Below are positions 16,267-26,144 of a DNA stretch of 64,000 nt, piece after piece. The position numbers and the translations under genes were made by a program. The stretch covers positions 62,001-126,000 of the forward strand of contig JAEUHN010000026.1 of the NCBI GenBank assembly GCA_016795365.1, given 5' to 3'. Source of the stretch: Verrucomicrobiaceae bacterium. Its GTDB lineage: Bacteria > Verrucomicrobiota > Verrucomicrobiia > Verrucomicrobiales > Verrucomicrobiaceae. How positions within the stretch are numbered: the first letter of the stretch is position 1; the number at the start of each line of letters is the position of its first letter. The notes under the pieces were generated by a model. That model had not been told where the DNA came from. It searched no databases and saw only the letters and a list, made by a program, of their open reading frames with translations.

Positions 16267-19200
16267 ATGTCCGTGGCAATCTCCTGGCTTCTTCATCCGC
16301 TGCGATGCATCGGACTGCTTGTTGTGCCTTCGATGATGGCTGCCGATCCCACTACGGAGTGGTCATCATCGGTTCGCCCCATCTTGGTCAGGCACTGCAA
16401 CACGTGCCACTCCACCGAGAAGCCGAAAGGCGATCTCGATCTGGAGCGCTTCAAGACTCTGGCTGACATCCAGCGGGAGCCCATGGTCTGGGAGTCAGTG
16501 GTGGAGCAGATTCGAAGCGGTGAGATGCCTCCGAAGAAGGAGCCGCCACTGAACGCCACGCAGAAGACAACGCTCACCACGTGGGTGCAGTCGAGGCTCG
16601 ATGAGATCGCGCTCGCGAATGCCGGTGATCCTGGGCCAGTGGTGCTGCGGAGGCTGTCGAACATGGAATACACTTACACGCTGCGTGACCTCACCGGCGT
16701 TGAGTCACTCGATCCGGCCAAGGAGTTCCCTGTCGATGGCGCGGCAGGTGAAGGATTCACCAATGCAGGCGCGGCTCTGGTCATGTCGCCTGCGTTGCTC
16801 ACGAAGTATCTCGATGCAGCGAAGGAGGTGGCGAATCACATGGTCTTGTTGCCCAAGGGCATCCGCTTCTCGCCTAGCACGTCGTCGCGCGATTGGACGG
16901 ATGAAGCACTGGCCAAGATTCGTGCGCTGTATGCGAAGCACACGACTTCGGGCGAAGGCTCGCAAACAGAAGCTCAGGGCATCAAGCTCGACACAGGCAC
17001 GGGCAGCGGTCATCTGCCGCTGGCGAAGTATCTCGATGCAGTGCAAGGCCGGGCGAGCAGAGAAGGACTGAGCACGAAGTATCTCGGCCTCCTGCGCGAT
17101 GCGCTCACCAGCACCAAGCCCAATGTGCTGCTCGATCCGTTGCGAGCGAAGTTCCGCGAGAAGAAGCTCACAGCTGCTGATGTCGTGCCATGGCAGAAGG
17201 TGCTGTGGCGCTTCGCGAACGTCGGCCACATTGGCAAAGAGAGCGGTCCGAAGTCATGGCAGGAGCCTGTCACTCCGCTGATGGCGAAGCAAGAGGTGCG
17301 CGTGAAGCTCGACAGCGGCAAGGACACCACGCTCTATCTCAGCACCGGCGATGCAGGCGATGGCAGCGAGGGTGATGAAGTCGTGTGGGAGAATCCGCGA
17401 CTTGTCGCGCCGGGTCGGCCTGATTTGCCGATCAATGATCTGCCCGCGTTGGTGAAGCATTTGGAAGCCGTGCGCACGAAACTCATCGCTAGCACGGAAC
17501 AATGTCTGACCACCCTCGCCGCAGGCAAAGCGGACGCTGATCCCGAGATGATCACCGCGTGGCGGGAGTATCTCGGCTACGGCACGACCAAGCTCGAGCC
17601 GCCGCTCACGAAGAAGCTGGAGAGCACGCCAGACTACAATTTCATCAAGGGCTGGCAGGGCGAGAACGCGCTGAGCGTGCTGGCCAACTCGTCAGATCAG
17701 CAAGTGCGCATTCCGGGCGTGATGAAGCCGCACAGTGTCGCCACGCATCCGTCGCCGAAGCTCGCCTCTGTGATAGCTTGGCGAAGTCCGGGGGCGCACA
17801 CGTTGAGCATCCGCGGCGATGTCTTCGACGCGCATCCCGAGTGCGGCAATGGCATCACCTGGGCGTTGGAGGTGCGTCGTGGTCATGCCAGCGAAGTGCT
17901 CGCGCATGGCGTGTCCGAAGGCGCGAAGGTGCTGACGTTTGGGCCATTCGAGAACGTGCGCATTGAGGATGGTCAGGTGCTCGCATTCGTCGTCGGACCA
18001 CGCGATGGCAATCATGTCTGTGATCTGACGGGCGTGAATCTCACGCTCACCGACGGCAACAAAACGTGGGATCTCGCGAAGGATGTGTCGCCCAATATTC
18101 TCTCCGGCAATCCGCATGGCGCGTGGCACTTCCTCAGTCAGCCTGCGGCACTGGAGCCTGCATCTGATCTGCCTGCGCCCATCGCTGAATGGCGCAAATC
18201 GCCGACGCCCGCATTTGCCGCGAAAGTGCGGGCACACTTGGAGAAAGATTTCCCGCTCACCAGTCCGCTGCTGGCGGGTGCGATGCGTTCGTTTCACTCG
18301 AAGGGCGCAGCGAGTTCCATTAAAGCTAAAGCGCCAAGCGTCATCGAAGTGCAGGTGCCTGCCGTGCTCGCGAAGGGCACGGAGTTTGTCGTCACTGGCA
18401 AGCTCGCGAACTCAGGCAACGGGAGCGTGCAGATGCAGGTGCTCACCGAGAAGCCGCAGCCGAGGAGCGGACTCGTCGCAGGCAAGTCCGAGACGGGATT
18501 GAAGAAGGGCCAGTGGAGCGATAACAACCTCGTCACGCAGCACAGCGCGCCAATCATCGTGAACGACGGCAGCAATGCGCGGCATCGCTTTGAAGCCGCG
18601 TTCGATGAGTTCCGCTCGCTCTTCCCCATCGCGCTCTGCTATCCGCGCATCGTGCCGGTGGACGAGGTGGTCACCCTAACGCTGTTTTATCGCGAAGATG
18701 ATCAGTTGAAGCGGCTCATGCTTGATGACGCTGAGTCGCGCGAGTTGGACCGCTTGTGGGACGAGCTGTCCTTAGTCAGCGAAGCGCCGCTGAAACAAGT
18801 CGATGCCTTCGAGCAGCTCTGGCAGTTCGCTACGCAAGACGCGAAGCCCAGTGCCTTCGAGCCGATGCGTGAGCCGATCAAACGAGGCGCGGAGAAGTTC
18901 AAGCAGCAGCAGCACGACGCCGAGTCATCGCATGTCGCCGCTGTGCTCGACTTCGCTAGCAAGGCATGGCGTCGTCCGCTGAGTGATGGGGAGCGGAACG
19001 ATCTGCACGCGCTCTACGCCAAGCTACGCAAGCAAGACCTGCCGCACGCCAGCGCGGTGCATCAGTTGCTTGCGCGTGTGCTGATAGCCCCGCCCTTTCT
19101 CTATCGCGGCGAGAAAGCCGTGCCCGGACACGACGCCGCTCCGGTGAGTGACTGGGAGATCGCCACGCGGCTCAGCTACTTCCTCTGGTCTTCTGCGCCT

Positions 19201-20193
19201 GATGCCGAGCTCACCCAACTCGCCGCGACGGGCAAGCTGCACGATCCCGGGGTGCTTGCGGCACAAGCCAGGCGCATGATGAAGGATGAACACATCCGTC
19301 GCCTTGCCACTGAGTTTGGCTGCCAGTGGCTGCATGTGCGTGACGTCGCTACGCTGGATGAGAAGAGCGAGCGGCACTTCCCCACGTTCGTAAGCGTGCG
19401 TGAGTCGATGCAGGAGGAGGTGACGCGGTTCTTCATCGATCTGTTCCAGAATGATCGCAGCGTAATGTCGCTGCTGGATGCGGATCACACCTTCGTGAAC
19501 GCTGAACTCGCGAAACACTATGAGCTGGACGTAAAACGACTTTCCAAAGTCGTTCCCCCAAAACTCGAATCTGGAGATTCGAGCTACGTCCGCATCGACG
19601 GACTTAAAGCCAACGGTCGCGGCGGCATTCTCGGCTTCGCAGCCACGCTTGCGAAGCAAGCCGGAGCCTCGCGCACGAGCGGCATATTGCGAGGTGCATG
19701 GCTTTGCGAAGTCGTGCTCGGTGAGAAGCTTCCCATCCCACCGAAAGGAGTGCCCGTGCTTCCCGAGCAACCACCCGAAGGGCTCACCGAACGCCAACTC
19801 GTGGAGCAACACAGCACCAATGCAAACTGCGCGGCCTGCCACAACCGGATCGATCCCTTTGGCTTCGCGCTCGAAGGCTTCGATGCCATTGGCCGCGCAC
19901 GCCAAGCCGACACCCAGGTGACTTTGCCAGATGGCTCCCGAGTCGATGGAATCAAAGGCCTCCGCAGCTACCTCCTCGACAAACGACGTGACGACTTCGT
20001 GCGCCAGTTCTGCCGCAAGCTGCTCGGCTATGCCTTGGGCCGCAGCGTGCAGCTCTCCGACAAGCCGCTGATCAACGAGATGATCCAGCGCTTGAAGACG
20101 AATGACTTCAAGGTGGGCGAGGCCGTGGATTTGATCGTTCGCAGCCCGCAGTTCCGCGAAGTGCGCGGGAAAGATTTCATCGCCACCAACTGA
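16267..20193 (+). CDS. Planctomycete-type cytochrome: PSCyt1-DUF1587-DUF1595-DUF1592-DUF1588-DUF1585 protein
   Basis: 1308 aa, exported. The ATG at 16267 precedes a hydrophobic leader; an in-frame GTG at 16246 is the alternative. N-terminal heme site CNTCH at 44-48 with the PSCyt1 pattern KGDLDLERFKTL; DUF1587 (RRLSNMEYTYTLRDLTGV); a middle carbohydrate-binding-like region; DUF1592 (WEIATRLSYFLWSSAPD); DUF1588 with a second CAACH at 1188-1192 and RIDPFGFALEGFD; C-terminal DUF1585 (RSPQFREVRG). Function unknown in any organism; thought to be periplasmic electron transfer linked to polysaccharide use. The DUF1552 partner starts 9 nt later, the arrangement usual for this family. Confidence 0.92.
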   Translation: MSVAISWLLHPLRCIGLLVVPSMMAADPTTEWSSSVRPILVRHCNTCHSTEKPKGDLDLERFKTLADIQREPMVWESVVEQIRSGEMPPKKEPPLNATQKTTLTTWVQSRLDEIALANAGDPGPVVLRRLSNMEYTYTLRDLTGVESLDPAKEFPVDGAAGEGFTNAGAALVMSPALLTKYLDAAKEVANHMVLLPKGIRFSPSTSSRDWTDEALAKIRALYAKHTTSGEGSQTEAQGIKLDTGTGSGHLPLAKYLDAVQGRASREGLSTKYLGLLRDALTSTKPNVLLDPLRAKFREKKLTAADVVPWQKVLWRFANVGHIGKESGPKSWQEPVTPLMAKQEVRVKLDSGKDTTLYLSTGDAGDGSEGDEVVWENPRLVAPGRPDLPINDLPALVKHLEAVRTKLIASTEQCLTTLAAGKADADPEMITAWREYLGYGTTKLEPPLTKKLESTPDYNFIKGWQGENALSVLANSSDQQVRIPGVMKPHSVATHPSPKLASVIAWRSPGAHTLSIRGDVFDAHPECGNGITWALEVRRGHASEVLAHGVSEGAKVLTFGPFENVRIEDGQVLAFVVGPRDGNHVCDLTGVNLTLTDGNKTWDLAKDVSPNILSGNPHGAWHFLSQPAALEPASDLPAPIAEWRKSPTPAFAAKVRAHLEKDFPLTSPLLAGAMRSFHSKGAASSIKAKAPSVIEVQVPAVLAKGTEFVVTGKLANSGNGSVQMQVLTEKPQPRSGLVAGKSETGLKKGQWSDNNLVTQHSAPIIVNDGSNARHRFEAAFDEFRSLFPIALCYPRIVPVDEVVTLTLFYREDDQLKRLMLDDAESRELDRLWDELSLVSEAPLKQVDAFEQLWQFATQDAKPSAFEPMREPIKRGAEKFKQQQHDAESSHVAAVLDFASKAWRRPLSDGERNDLHALYAKLRKQDLPHASAVHQLLARVLIAPPFLYRGEKAVPGHDAAPVSDWEIATRLSYFLWSSAPDAELTQLAATGKLHDPGVLAAQARRMMKDEHIRRLATEFGCQWLHVRDVATLDEKSERHFPTFVSVRESMQEEVTRFFIDLFQNDRSVMSLLDADHTFVNAELAKHYELDVKRLSKVVPPKLESGDSSYVRIDGLKANGRGGILGFAATLAKQAGASRTSGILRGAWLCEVVLGEKLPIPPKGVPVLPEQPPEGLTERQLVEQHSTNANCAACHNRIDPFGFALEGFDAIGRARQADTQVTLPDGSRVDGIKGLRSYLLDKRRDDFVRQFCRKLLGYALGRSVQLSDKPLINEMIQRLKTNDFKVGEAVDLIVRSPQFREVRGKDFIATN

Positions 20194-20202
20194 TACCCTT
20201 TC

Positions 20203-21534
20203 ATGAACAAGCATCATTTCTCGCGTCGCGCCTTCCTGCGTGGAACCGGCGTCACCATGGCTCTCCCGTGGATGGAGTCCGTCAATGTGTGGGGCGATGA
20301 GCCGAAGAAGAACAAGCCCGCGAGCGAAGCACCCGTGCGCCTCTGCGTGACCTTCTCCGGCAATGGCTTCCAATCGAAGGAATGGTGGGCGAAGGGCGAA
20401 GGCAGGGCGATGGAACTGGGGCGCGTGCTCACGCCTTTGAACGACTTCAAAGAGAAGCTGCTGTTCGTGCGTGGCCTGTATCATGAGGAGGCGCGCAAAG
20501 GGAACATCCACTCCTCGCAGACCGGCAACATGCTCTCCGGCGCACCCATCGCAAGCGGTGGTGAGATTCGTTCGGGCACGAGCTTCGATCAGTTGCTGGC
20601 GCAGACGTATGGCCGCAGCACCAAGGTGCCGAGCCTCGTGCTCGCGTGCGAGAAGTCGAACCCCTCGGTGCACAAGAACTACTCGATGCTCTACAGCTCG
20701 CACATCTCGTGGAGTTCGCCGACGACACCCACGCCGCTGGAGTTGTATCCCGTGCTCGCGTTTGATCGACTGTTCAAAGACGATGCCTCGCCTGCGGACA
20801 AGAGTGTGCTCGATGCCGTGCTCGCCGATGCGCAAGACCTTCGTCGCGGCATCAGCAGCAGCGATCAACGCAAGCTGGACGAGTATCTCGACAGCGTGCG
20901 CGAGGTGGAAAAACGCATCGAGAGCGCGGGCCAACGCGGCGAACTGCAAGGCTGGCGTCCGACGCTCGACAAGCCGAACATGCAGCGCCCCGCCGACGGC
21001 ATCCCGCAGGACATCGCGGAGCACATGAAGCTGATGTGCGACATCCTCGTGCTCGGTTTCCAGACCGACACCACGCGCATCACCACGCTGAAGCTCAACA
21101 ACGACCACAGCGCCCTGCGTTTCCCGAACCTGCCCAGCGTGCAGCAGCCCGGCCACGGGATCGACTACATGATCCATCACCTACTCAGCCACAGCGACGG
21201 CGAGGATTATCTCAAGGTGAACCAGCTCTTCATGGAACAGCTCGCCTACCTCGCGCGGAAGATGGACAGCATCCGCGAAGGCGAGCGCACGCTGCTCGAC
21301 AACACGATGCTCATGCACTGCTCCAGCATGATGGTCGGCGCGAAGCACAACAACGATGAACTGCCTGTCATCGTCATCGGCGGTGCGGGCGGACGAGTGA
21401 AGGGCGGTCGCACGCTCGACTACAAGGACAAGCCCGAGCGCCAGCTGTGCCGCCTCTTCATGTCCATGATGGACAAGATGGACGTGCGACCCAAGACCTT
21501 CGGCGATGCGAAGAGGATGTTGGAAGAGGTGTAG
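20203..21534 (+). CDS. DUF1552 family protein, Tat-exported
   Basis: 443 aa with a Tat leader (SRRAFLRGTG). DUF1552 hallmarks: VTFSGNGFQSKEWW, the SQTGNMLSGAP loop, FDRLFKDD, and C-terminal MLMHCSSMMVGAKHNN and LPVIVIGGAGG. The fold is related to DUF1501/alkaline phosphatase-like proteins; chemistry unknown. It is the constant partner of the DUF1592-type cytochrome, encoded 9 nt upstream, and the two are probably exported separately (Sec and Tat) and meet in the periplasm. Confidence 0.9.
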   Translation: MNKHHFSRRAFLRGTGVTMALPWMESVNVWGDEPKKNKPASEAPVRLCVTFSGNGFQSKEWWAKGEGRAMELGRVLTPLNDFKEKLLFVRGLYHEEARKGNIHSSQTGNMLSGAPIASGGEIRSGTSFDQLLAQTYGRSTKVPSLVLACEKSNPSVHKNYSMLYSSHISWSSPTTPTPLELYPVLAFDRLFKDDASPADKSVLDAVLADAQDLRRGISSSDQRKLDEYLDSVREVEKRIESAGQRGELQGWRPTLDKPNMQRPADGIPQDIAEHMKLMCDILVLGFQTDTTRITTLKLNNDHSALRFPNLPSVQQPGHGIDYMIHHLLSHSDGEDYLKVNQLFMEQLAYLARKMDSIREGERTLLDNTMLMHCSSMMVGAKHNNDELPVIVIGGAGGRVKGGRTLDYKDKPERQLCRLFMSMMDKMDVRPKTFGDAKRMLEEV

Positions 21535-21555
21535 CGCCCACGCGTTTCAGTCTTC

Positions 21556-23343
21556 ATGCCCGTCATCACCGCCGACAAACTCCAAGACAACTACGATGTC
21601 GTCATCGTCGGCTCCGGTGCGGGCGGTGGGCAGACGGCTTACACGCTGACGATGGAGGGCGTGAAGGTGCTCATGCTGGAGGCCGGGCGCTCGTTCGATC
21701 CAGCGACGGAGGTGGCGATGTTTCACACGCCAAATCAAGCGCCGTTGCGTGGTGAGAAGACGCCGGACAAGCAATATGGATTCCACGATTGCTCGATCAA
21801 CAGCGGCTGGGACATTCCGGGCGAGCCTTACACGAATGCGCACGCGGAGGAGGCGAACCATTTCCGCTGGTGGCGGCAGCGCATGATGGGCGGTCGCACG
21901 AATCACTGGGGGCGCATCTCGTTGCGTAACGGGCCATACGATTTCAAGCCACGCACGCGTTGGGGCATGGGCTTCGACTGGCCGATCAGCTACGACGACC
22001 TCGCGCCTTACTATGACAAGGTGGAGATGTTGATCGGCGTGTTCGGCAGGAACGAGGGACTGGAGAACTCGCCCGATTCATCGCCCGGTGTGTTGCAGCC
22101 TGCGCCGAAGCTGCGCGTGGGAGAGCTGTATGCGCAGAAGCATGGCAAGAAGGTCGGCGCACAGGTGCATTCGATTCATCGCGCGGTGCTGACGCGTCCG
22201 CAGGATGCGGAGTCGCTGCCGAAGAAGCTGCATCCGGGCAATGCGAAGGCGCAGCGGTTGCTCGCGGACAACATGCGCTCGCGCTCGCCGTGCTTCTGGG
22301 CCACGGACTGTCATCGCGGCTGCGCGATCCGCGCGAACTACGATTCGCAAACGGTGCATCTGCGGCCTGCGATGGCGTCTGGCAATCTCGACATCCTGCC
22401 AAACGCGATGGCGCGCGAGGTGACGGTCAACAAGGACGGCAAGGCGACGGGCATCACCTTCATCGACAAGACCACGGGCCGCGAAGGTCATGCGAAAGGC
22501 CGCGTCGTCGTGCTCGCAGCGGGCGCGATGGAGTCGGTGCGCTTGTTGTTGAACTCAGGCATCGCGAACTCGAGCGGCAAGGTGGGCAAATACATCACGG
22601 ACTCCGTGCAGAGCAGTCTCAGTGCGCACATTCCGGCCTTCGAGGGCATGCCGATCCACAACGAAGATGGTGCCGGTGGTCCGCACGCGTATGTGCCGTG
22701 GACTTTGCTGAAGGAGAATCGCAACGCACAGCTCGGCTTCCCCGGCGGCTATCACTTGGAATTCACGAGTGGACGTCAGATGCCGTCGCTCGGTGTGGTG
22801 AATGGCATTGATGGTCGCGCAGGAAGTTCGAGCGTGTTGTTTGGCAAGAAGCTCAAAGAGGAAGCGCGGCGGTTCTATGGCTGCCAGCTCGGCTTCGGTG
22901 GTCAGGGCACGATGCTGCCGAACGATGGTTGCTTCACCGAACTCGATCCGACCGTGAAGGATCAGTGGGGCATTCCCGTGCTGCGCTTTCATTGGAAGTG
23001 GACCGATGCGGAACTGAACCTCGTGAAACACCAGCAGCAGCACATTCGCGATCTGCTCGAAGCGCTGGGCGGCAAAGTATCGAAGCCCGAGACCGATCCC
23101 GCGAAGGCGATCAAGCAAGGCGGCACCGTCATTCACGAAGTCGGCGGCGCGATCATGGGTGCGGATGCAGCGTCGTCGGTGACGAATGCCTTCAGCCAGA
23201 CCTGGGATGTTAAGAATCTCTTCATGGCCGATGGCGCGCCCTTCGCGAGCACCGCCGACAAAAATCCCACGCTGACCATCATGGCACTCGCGTGGCGCAT
23301 GGCGGATCACCTCATGGACGAACTCAAACGCCAGAACATCTGA
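21556..23343 (+). CDS. GMC family oxidoreductase
   Basis: 595-residue FAD-dependent glucose-methanol-choline oxidoreductase. The FAD-binding VVIVGSGAGGGQTAY begins near residue 15, followed by VLMLEAGR; a substrate-loop motif MGGRTNHWGR; and the C-terminal GMC_oxred_C with VGGAIMGAD and DGAPFASTADKNPTLTIMALAWR. It lacks a signal peptide and could be carried out of the cell by its subunit-3-like partner, whose ATG overlaps its stop by 1 nt. Likely oxidises a sugar or polyol (gluconate-2-dehydrogenase-like, or a 3-keto-forming glycoside dehydrogenase, which would suit the DUF1080 proteins nearby). Confidence 0.9.
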   Translation: MPVITADKLQDNYDVVIVGSGAGGGQTAYTLTMEGVKVLMLEAGRSFDPATEVAMFHTPNQAPLRGEKTPDKQYGFHDCSINSGWDIPGEPYTNAHAEEANHFRWWRQRMMGGRTNHWGRISLRNGPYDFKPRTRWGMGFDWPISYDDLAPYYDKVEMLIGVFGRNEGLENSPDSSPGVLQPAPKLRVGELYAQKHGKKVGAQVHSIHRAVLTRPQDAESLPKKLHPGNAKAQRLLADNMRSRSPCFWATDCHRGCAIRANYDSQTVHLRPAMASGNLDILPNAMAREVTVNKDGKATGITFIDKTTGREGHAKGRVVVLAAGAMESVRLLLNSGIANSSGKVGKYITDSVQSSLSAHIPAFEGMPIHNEDGAGGPHAYVPWTLLKENRNAQLGFPGGYHLEFTSGRQMPSLGVVNGIDGRAGSSSVLFGKKLKEEARRFYGCQLGFGGQGTMLPNDGCFTELDPTVKDQWGIPVLRFHWKWTDAELNLVKHQQQHIRDLLEALGGKVSKPETDPAKAIKQGGTVIHEVGGAIMGADAASSVTNAFSQTWDVKNLFMADGAPFASTADKNPTLTIMALAWRMADHLMDELKRQNI

Positions 23344-23978
23344 TGAACACGAACGACGACCTTCCTCGCATTGATCGCCGCGTGGCCATCCACTGGATGC
23401 TCGGCGCGACCGCCACGCTTGCGACGCGTGATGCTCCACTCTCTGCCGCCGATGCGCCGATCCAAGCCAAAGGCTATGGCCCCGATCCGGTGATGGTGAA
23501 AGCCTACAAGCCCGGCGACGTTTGGCCGCTGACGTTCAGCGATGCGCAACGTCGCACCGCGCGTGCGCTCTGCGATGTGATCATTCCTGCCGACGATGCA
23601 TCACCGAGCGCGTCTGCGGTCGGAGTGCATGACTTCATGGATGAATGGATCAGCTCGCCGTATCCGGCGCAGGCCGGTGATCGCAAAACGATTCTCGACC
23701 GCCTGAAGTGGATCGACGACGAAGCCAGGAAGCGCTTCCAGAAAGCCTTCGCCGATCTGACGCTCGATCAGCAAACCGCCATCTGCGACGACCTCGCCAG
23801 CCCGAATGCGAAGGACAAGAAGGCCGCCAGCTTCTTCAAACGCTACCGCGACCTCACCGCCGGAGGCTACTTCACCACACCCGAAGGCATGAAGGCCATC
23901 GGCTACGTCGGCAACATGCCGAGCGCGACGTTTGAGGGGCCTCCATTGGAGGCGCTGAAGCATGTTGGCTTGGCGTGA
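23343..23978 (+). CDS. Gluconate 2-dehydrogenase subunit 3 family protein
   Basis: 211 aa. The ATG at 23343 overlaps the GMC gene's stop (TGATG). N-terminal RIDRRVAIHWMLGATATLA resembles a Tat-type leader (R-R followed by a hydrophobic run). Family motif LCDVIIPADDASPSASAVGVHDFMDEW is clear, with a helical C-terminus ending in FEGPP. Subunit 3 proteins bind the GMC flavoprotein and supply its export signal; heme would come from a third subunit, which is not encoded in this pair. Confidence 0.87.
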   Translation: MNTNDDLPRIDRRVAIHWMLGATATLATRDAPLSAADAPIQAKGYGPDPVMVKAYKPGDVWPLTFSDAQRRTARALCDVIIPADDASPSASAVGVHDFMDEWISSPYPAQAGDRKTILDRLKWIDDEARKRFQKAFADLTLDQQTAICDDLASPNAKDKKAASFFKRYRDLTAGGYFTTPEGMKAIGYVGNMPSATFEGPPLEALKHVGLA

Positions 23979-24061
23979 GAATAGTGCCAGTGGCCTGGCA
24001 ACCTCCACGAAAGTGTTATTCTCTCGTTGCCACACCAGCGACTCATCGCCGTATTGCCAAG

Positions 24062-25924
24062 ATGGTCTTCTCTCGTTCATGGCTTCTCCTTTCCTGTCTC
24101 GTCGCCCTCTCGCCCCTGCGCGCAGGTGTCGTGCGCGTCGAAGTGCTGCAACGCTCTGACATTCCCAAGTCCGACTACGAGCAGATCACCGGCAAGCTGC
24201 ACTTTGAAATTGATCCGAAGCTTCCTGGCAATGCGATCATCGCGGATGTGGATCTCGCACCGACGAATGTTGCGGGCAAGGTGAGCTTTGTGGCGGACCT
24301 GCGCTTGTGGAAGCCGAAGGACGCGGCGCGCAGCAATGGCGCGGCGTGGGTGGAGATTCCGAATCGCGGTGGCAAGGCGAGTCTGCCGAAGGCGATGATG
24401 GATGCGGGATTCACGCTGCTGAATGTTGGTTGGGAGTTCGATGTGACGGACAAGAAGGACGCGCTACAGCTGGTAGTGCCGCGCGCGAAGAACAAGGACG
24501 GCTCGTCGATTCGTGGTGTGGTCAGCGCCCAGTTCACACCGGACAAGAAGAGCGAGGAAGAGAAGTTCAACGACCTGATCGAGTATCCGCCTGTGGACAT
24601 CCAGGGGCCGGACAGCAAGCTCATCGTGCGCACGCGTGCGGCGTTTCACGGCGGTGATGAAGTGCCACGTGCGAAGTGGCGTTTCCAAAACAACAAGCTG
24701 CATCTCGACGGGGGATTCGTGCCGGGCAAGACGTATGAGCTGTTCTACCTGAGCGAAGCGCCGCCCGTCGCTGGACTCGGCTATGCGGCGATCCGCGATG
24801 CGGTGTCGTGGCTGAAACACGATGCAACCTCGCTAGCGCCGGTGAAGCATGCGTTTGCATTCGGAGCCTCGCAGTGCGGGCGCTTTCTGCGAGACTTCGT
24901 GTATCTCGGCTTCAACACCGACGAGCAGGATCGCATGGCGCTCGATGGCGTGATGTCGCACATCGCGGGTGCGGGTCGGCTCGTGTTGAATCAGCGCTGG
25001 TCCACACCGCGCGATCTCGCAGCGTATCACACCGCGTCGTATCCATTCGCGGACACAGCGCAGCGCGATCCGACCAGCGGGCTCTCGGAGGGGGTGGTCG
25101 AGAACGTGCGAGTGAAGCACGCGCCGAAGATCTTCTACACCAACACGGCGACTGAATACTGGGGCGGCGGTCGCGTGGCGGCGCTCACGCACACGAATGT
25201 GGAAGGCACCAAGGACATCGCATTCCCCACCAACGTGCGCTCGTATTTCTTCGCCGGCACCTCGCACGGGCCAGCGCCGTTTCCGCCATCGGCATCGGCG
25301 AAGGATGGTCCGCTCGCTGATCCGATCAATGCGAGTGCGACGGTCACCGCGCTTCGCTGGGCCATGCATCGCTGGGTTGCCGAAGGCATCGAGCCACCGA
25401 CGAGCGTGTATCCGAAACTCAGCGACGGTTCACTCACGCCGATCGCTGACATTCGCTATCCGAAGGTCCTCGGCATCACTGCGCCGAATGCGTTGAAAGC
25501 CGGTGGCCGCGCGGGCAATCCGCAATTGCCGAATGGCGCTGGCGAAGGCGCTGAGCTGCCCTTGCTCGTGCCGCAAGTGGATGCCGATGGCAATGACCTC
25601 GGCGGCATCCGCATGCCTGATCTCGCCGTTCCGCTCGGCACGGCGGCGGGCTGGGTGTTTCGCCCGAAGTCAATGGGTTCACCCCATGAACTCATGATGC
25701 TGAAGGGTGCATGGATCCCTCTGGCGGCGACCAAGACTCAGCGCGAGAAGAAGAACGATCTGCGTCCATCACTCGAAGAGCGCTACTCCTCGAAGAACGA
25801 GTTCATGACGAAGGTGAAGGCCGCGATCGAGAAACTGATCGAGCAGCGACTGCTGATGCCGGATGAGCTTGAGCCTCAGCTGAAGCAGGCGAGCGAGCGC
25901 TGGGACTGGGTGGTGAAGAGATAG
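24062..25924 (+). CDS. Secreted alpha/beta-hydrolase domain protein
   Basis: 620 aa; signal peptide MVFSRSWLLLSCLVALSPLRA fixes the start at 24062 rather than the GTG at 23975. The N-terminal beta-rich region (IDPKLPGNAIIADVDLAP) is followed by an alpha/beta-hydrolase core with a nucleophile elbow in AFGASQCGRFLRD (GASQCG), and a later His-rich FAGTSHG segment. It matches the large secreted alpha/beta-hydrolase_10-type family common in Verrucomicrobia; substrate unknown, an ester of a plant or algal compound is plausible. Stands 83 nt after the GMC pair. Confidence 0.72.
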   Translation: MVFSRSWLLLSCLVALSPLRAGVVRVEVLQRSDIPKSDYEQITGKLHFEIDPKLPGNAIIADVDLAPTNVAGKVSFVADLRLWKPKDAARSNGAAWVEIPNRGGKASLPKAMMDAGFTLLNVGWEFDVTDKKDALQLVVPRAKNKDGSSIRGVVSAQFTPDKKSEEEKFNDLIEYPPVDIQGPDSKLIVRTRAAFHGGDEVPRAKWRFQNNKLHLDGGFVPGKTYELFYLSEAPPVAGLGYAAIRDAVSWLKHDATSLAPVKHAFAFGASQCGRFLRDFVYLGFNTDEQDRMALDGVMSHIAGAGRLVLNQRWSTPRDLAAYHTASYPFADTAQRDPTSGLSEGVVENVRVKHAPKIFYTNTATEYWGGGRVAALTHTNVEGTKDIAFPTNVRSYFFAGTSHGPAPFPPSASAKDGPLADPINASATVTALRWAMHRWVAEGIEPPTSVYPKLSDGSLTPIADIRYPKVLGITAPNALKAGGRAGNPQLPNGAGEGAELPLLVPQVDADGNDLGGIRMPDLAVPLGTAAGWVFRPKSMGSPHELMMLKGAWIPLAATKTQREKKNDLRPSLEERYSSKNEFMTKVKAAIEKLIEQRLLMPDELEPQLKQASERWDWVVKR

Positions 25925-25945
25925 CCTCAACGAAGTGCGTCAGCC

Positions 25946-26136
25946 AAAGGAGCGCGGGCACTCCTGCCCGCTTGCTCGTAGAAGCGAGTGGCTCCTTCGA
26001 CCAGTTCGCTCTCTGACGGCAGACAGACTTCTGTGCGAATGCATGATCATTATGCAGAGCGCAGCCGAATCATAAAGCACCTCGTCTTTGAGAATCCCTC
26101 GCTTCGGCTTGCGGGCAGGAGTGCCCGCGCTCCTTT
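25946..26136. repeat. Pair of inverted REP-like hairpins (REPIN-type element)
   Basis: Two 26-nt arms, 25946-25971 and 26111-26136, are perfect reverse complements. Each arm is itself a hairpin: a 7-bp stem GCGGGCA/TGCCCGC with a 4-nt loop. The match continues less exactly inward (GAAGCGAG at 25981-25988 against CTCGCTTC at 26098-26105). Between them lies a near-palindrome at 26040-26056 centred on ATGATCAT. It fills the whole gap between the alpha/beta hydrolase and the SGNH gene, ending 8 nt before the latter's ATG. Confidence 0.8.
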
Positions 26137-26144
26137 CTGTGGCC

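Noticed and set aside
19024-21180. 718-codon open frame on the minus strand opposite the DUF1592 and DUF1552 genes
   Set aside because: It is antisense to two clearly recognised proteins, has no recognisable domain and a His/Arg/Glu-rich composition typical of reversed codon bias in high-GC genes.
25946-26136. CRISPR array or simple terminator interpretation of the inverted arms
   Set aside because: Only two copies, inverted, 139 nt apart, with no spacers; hairpins lack a T tract.
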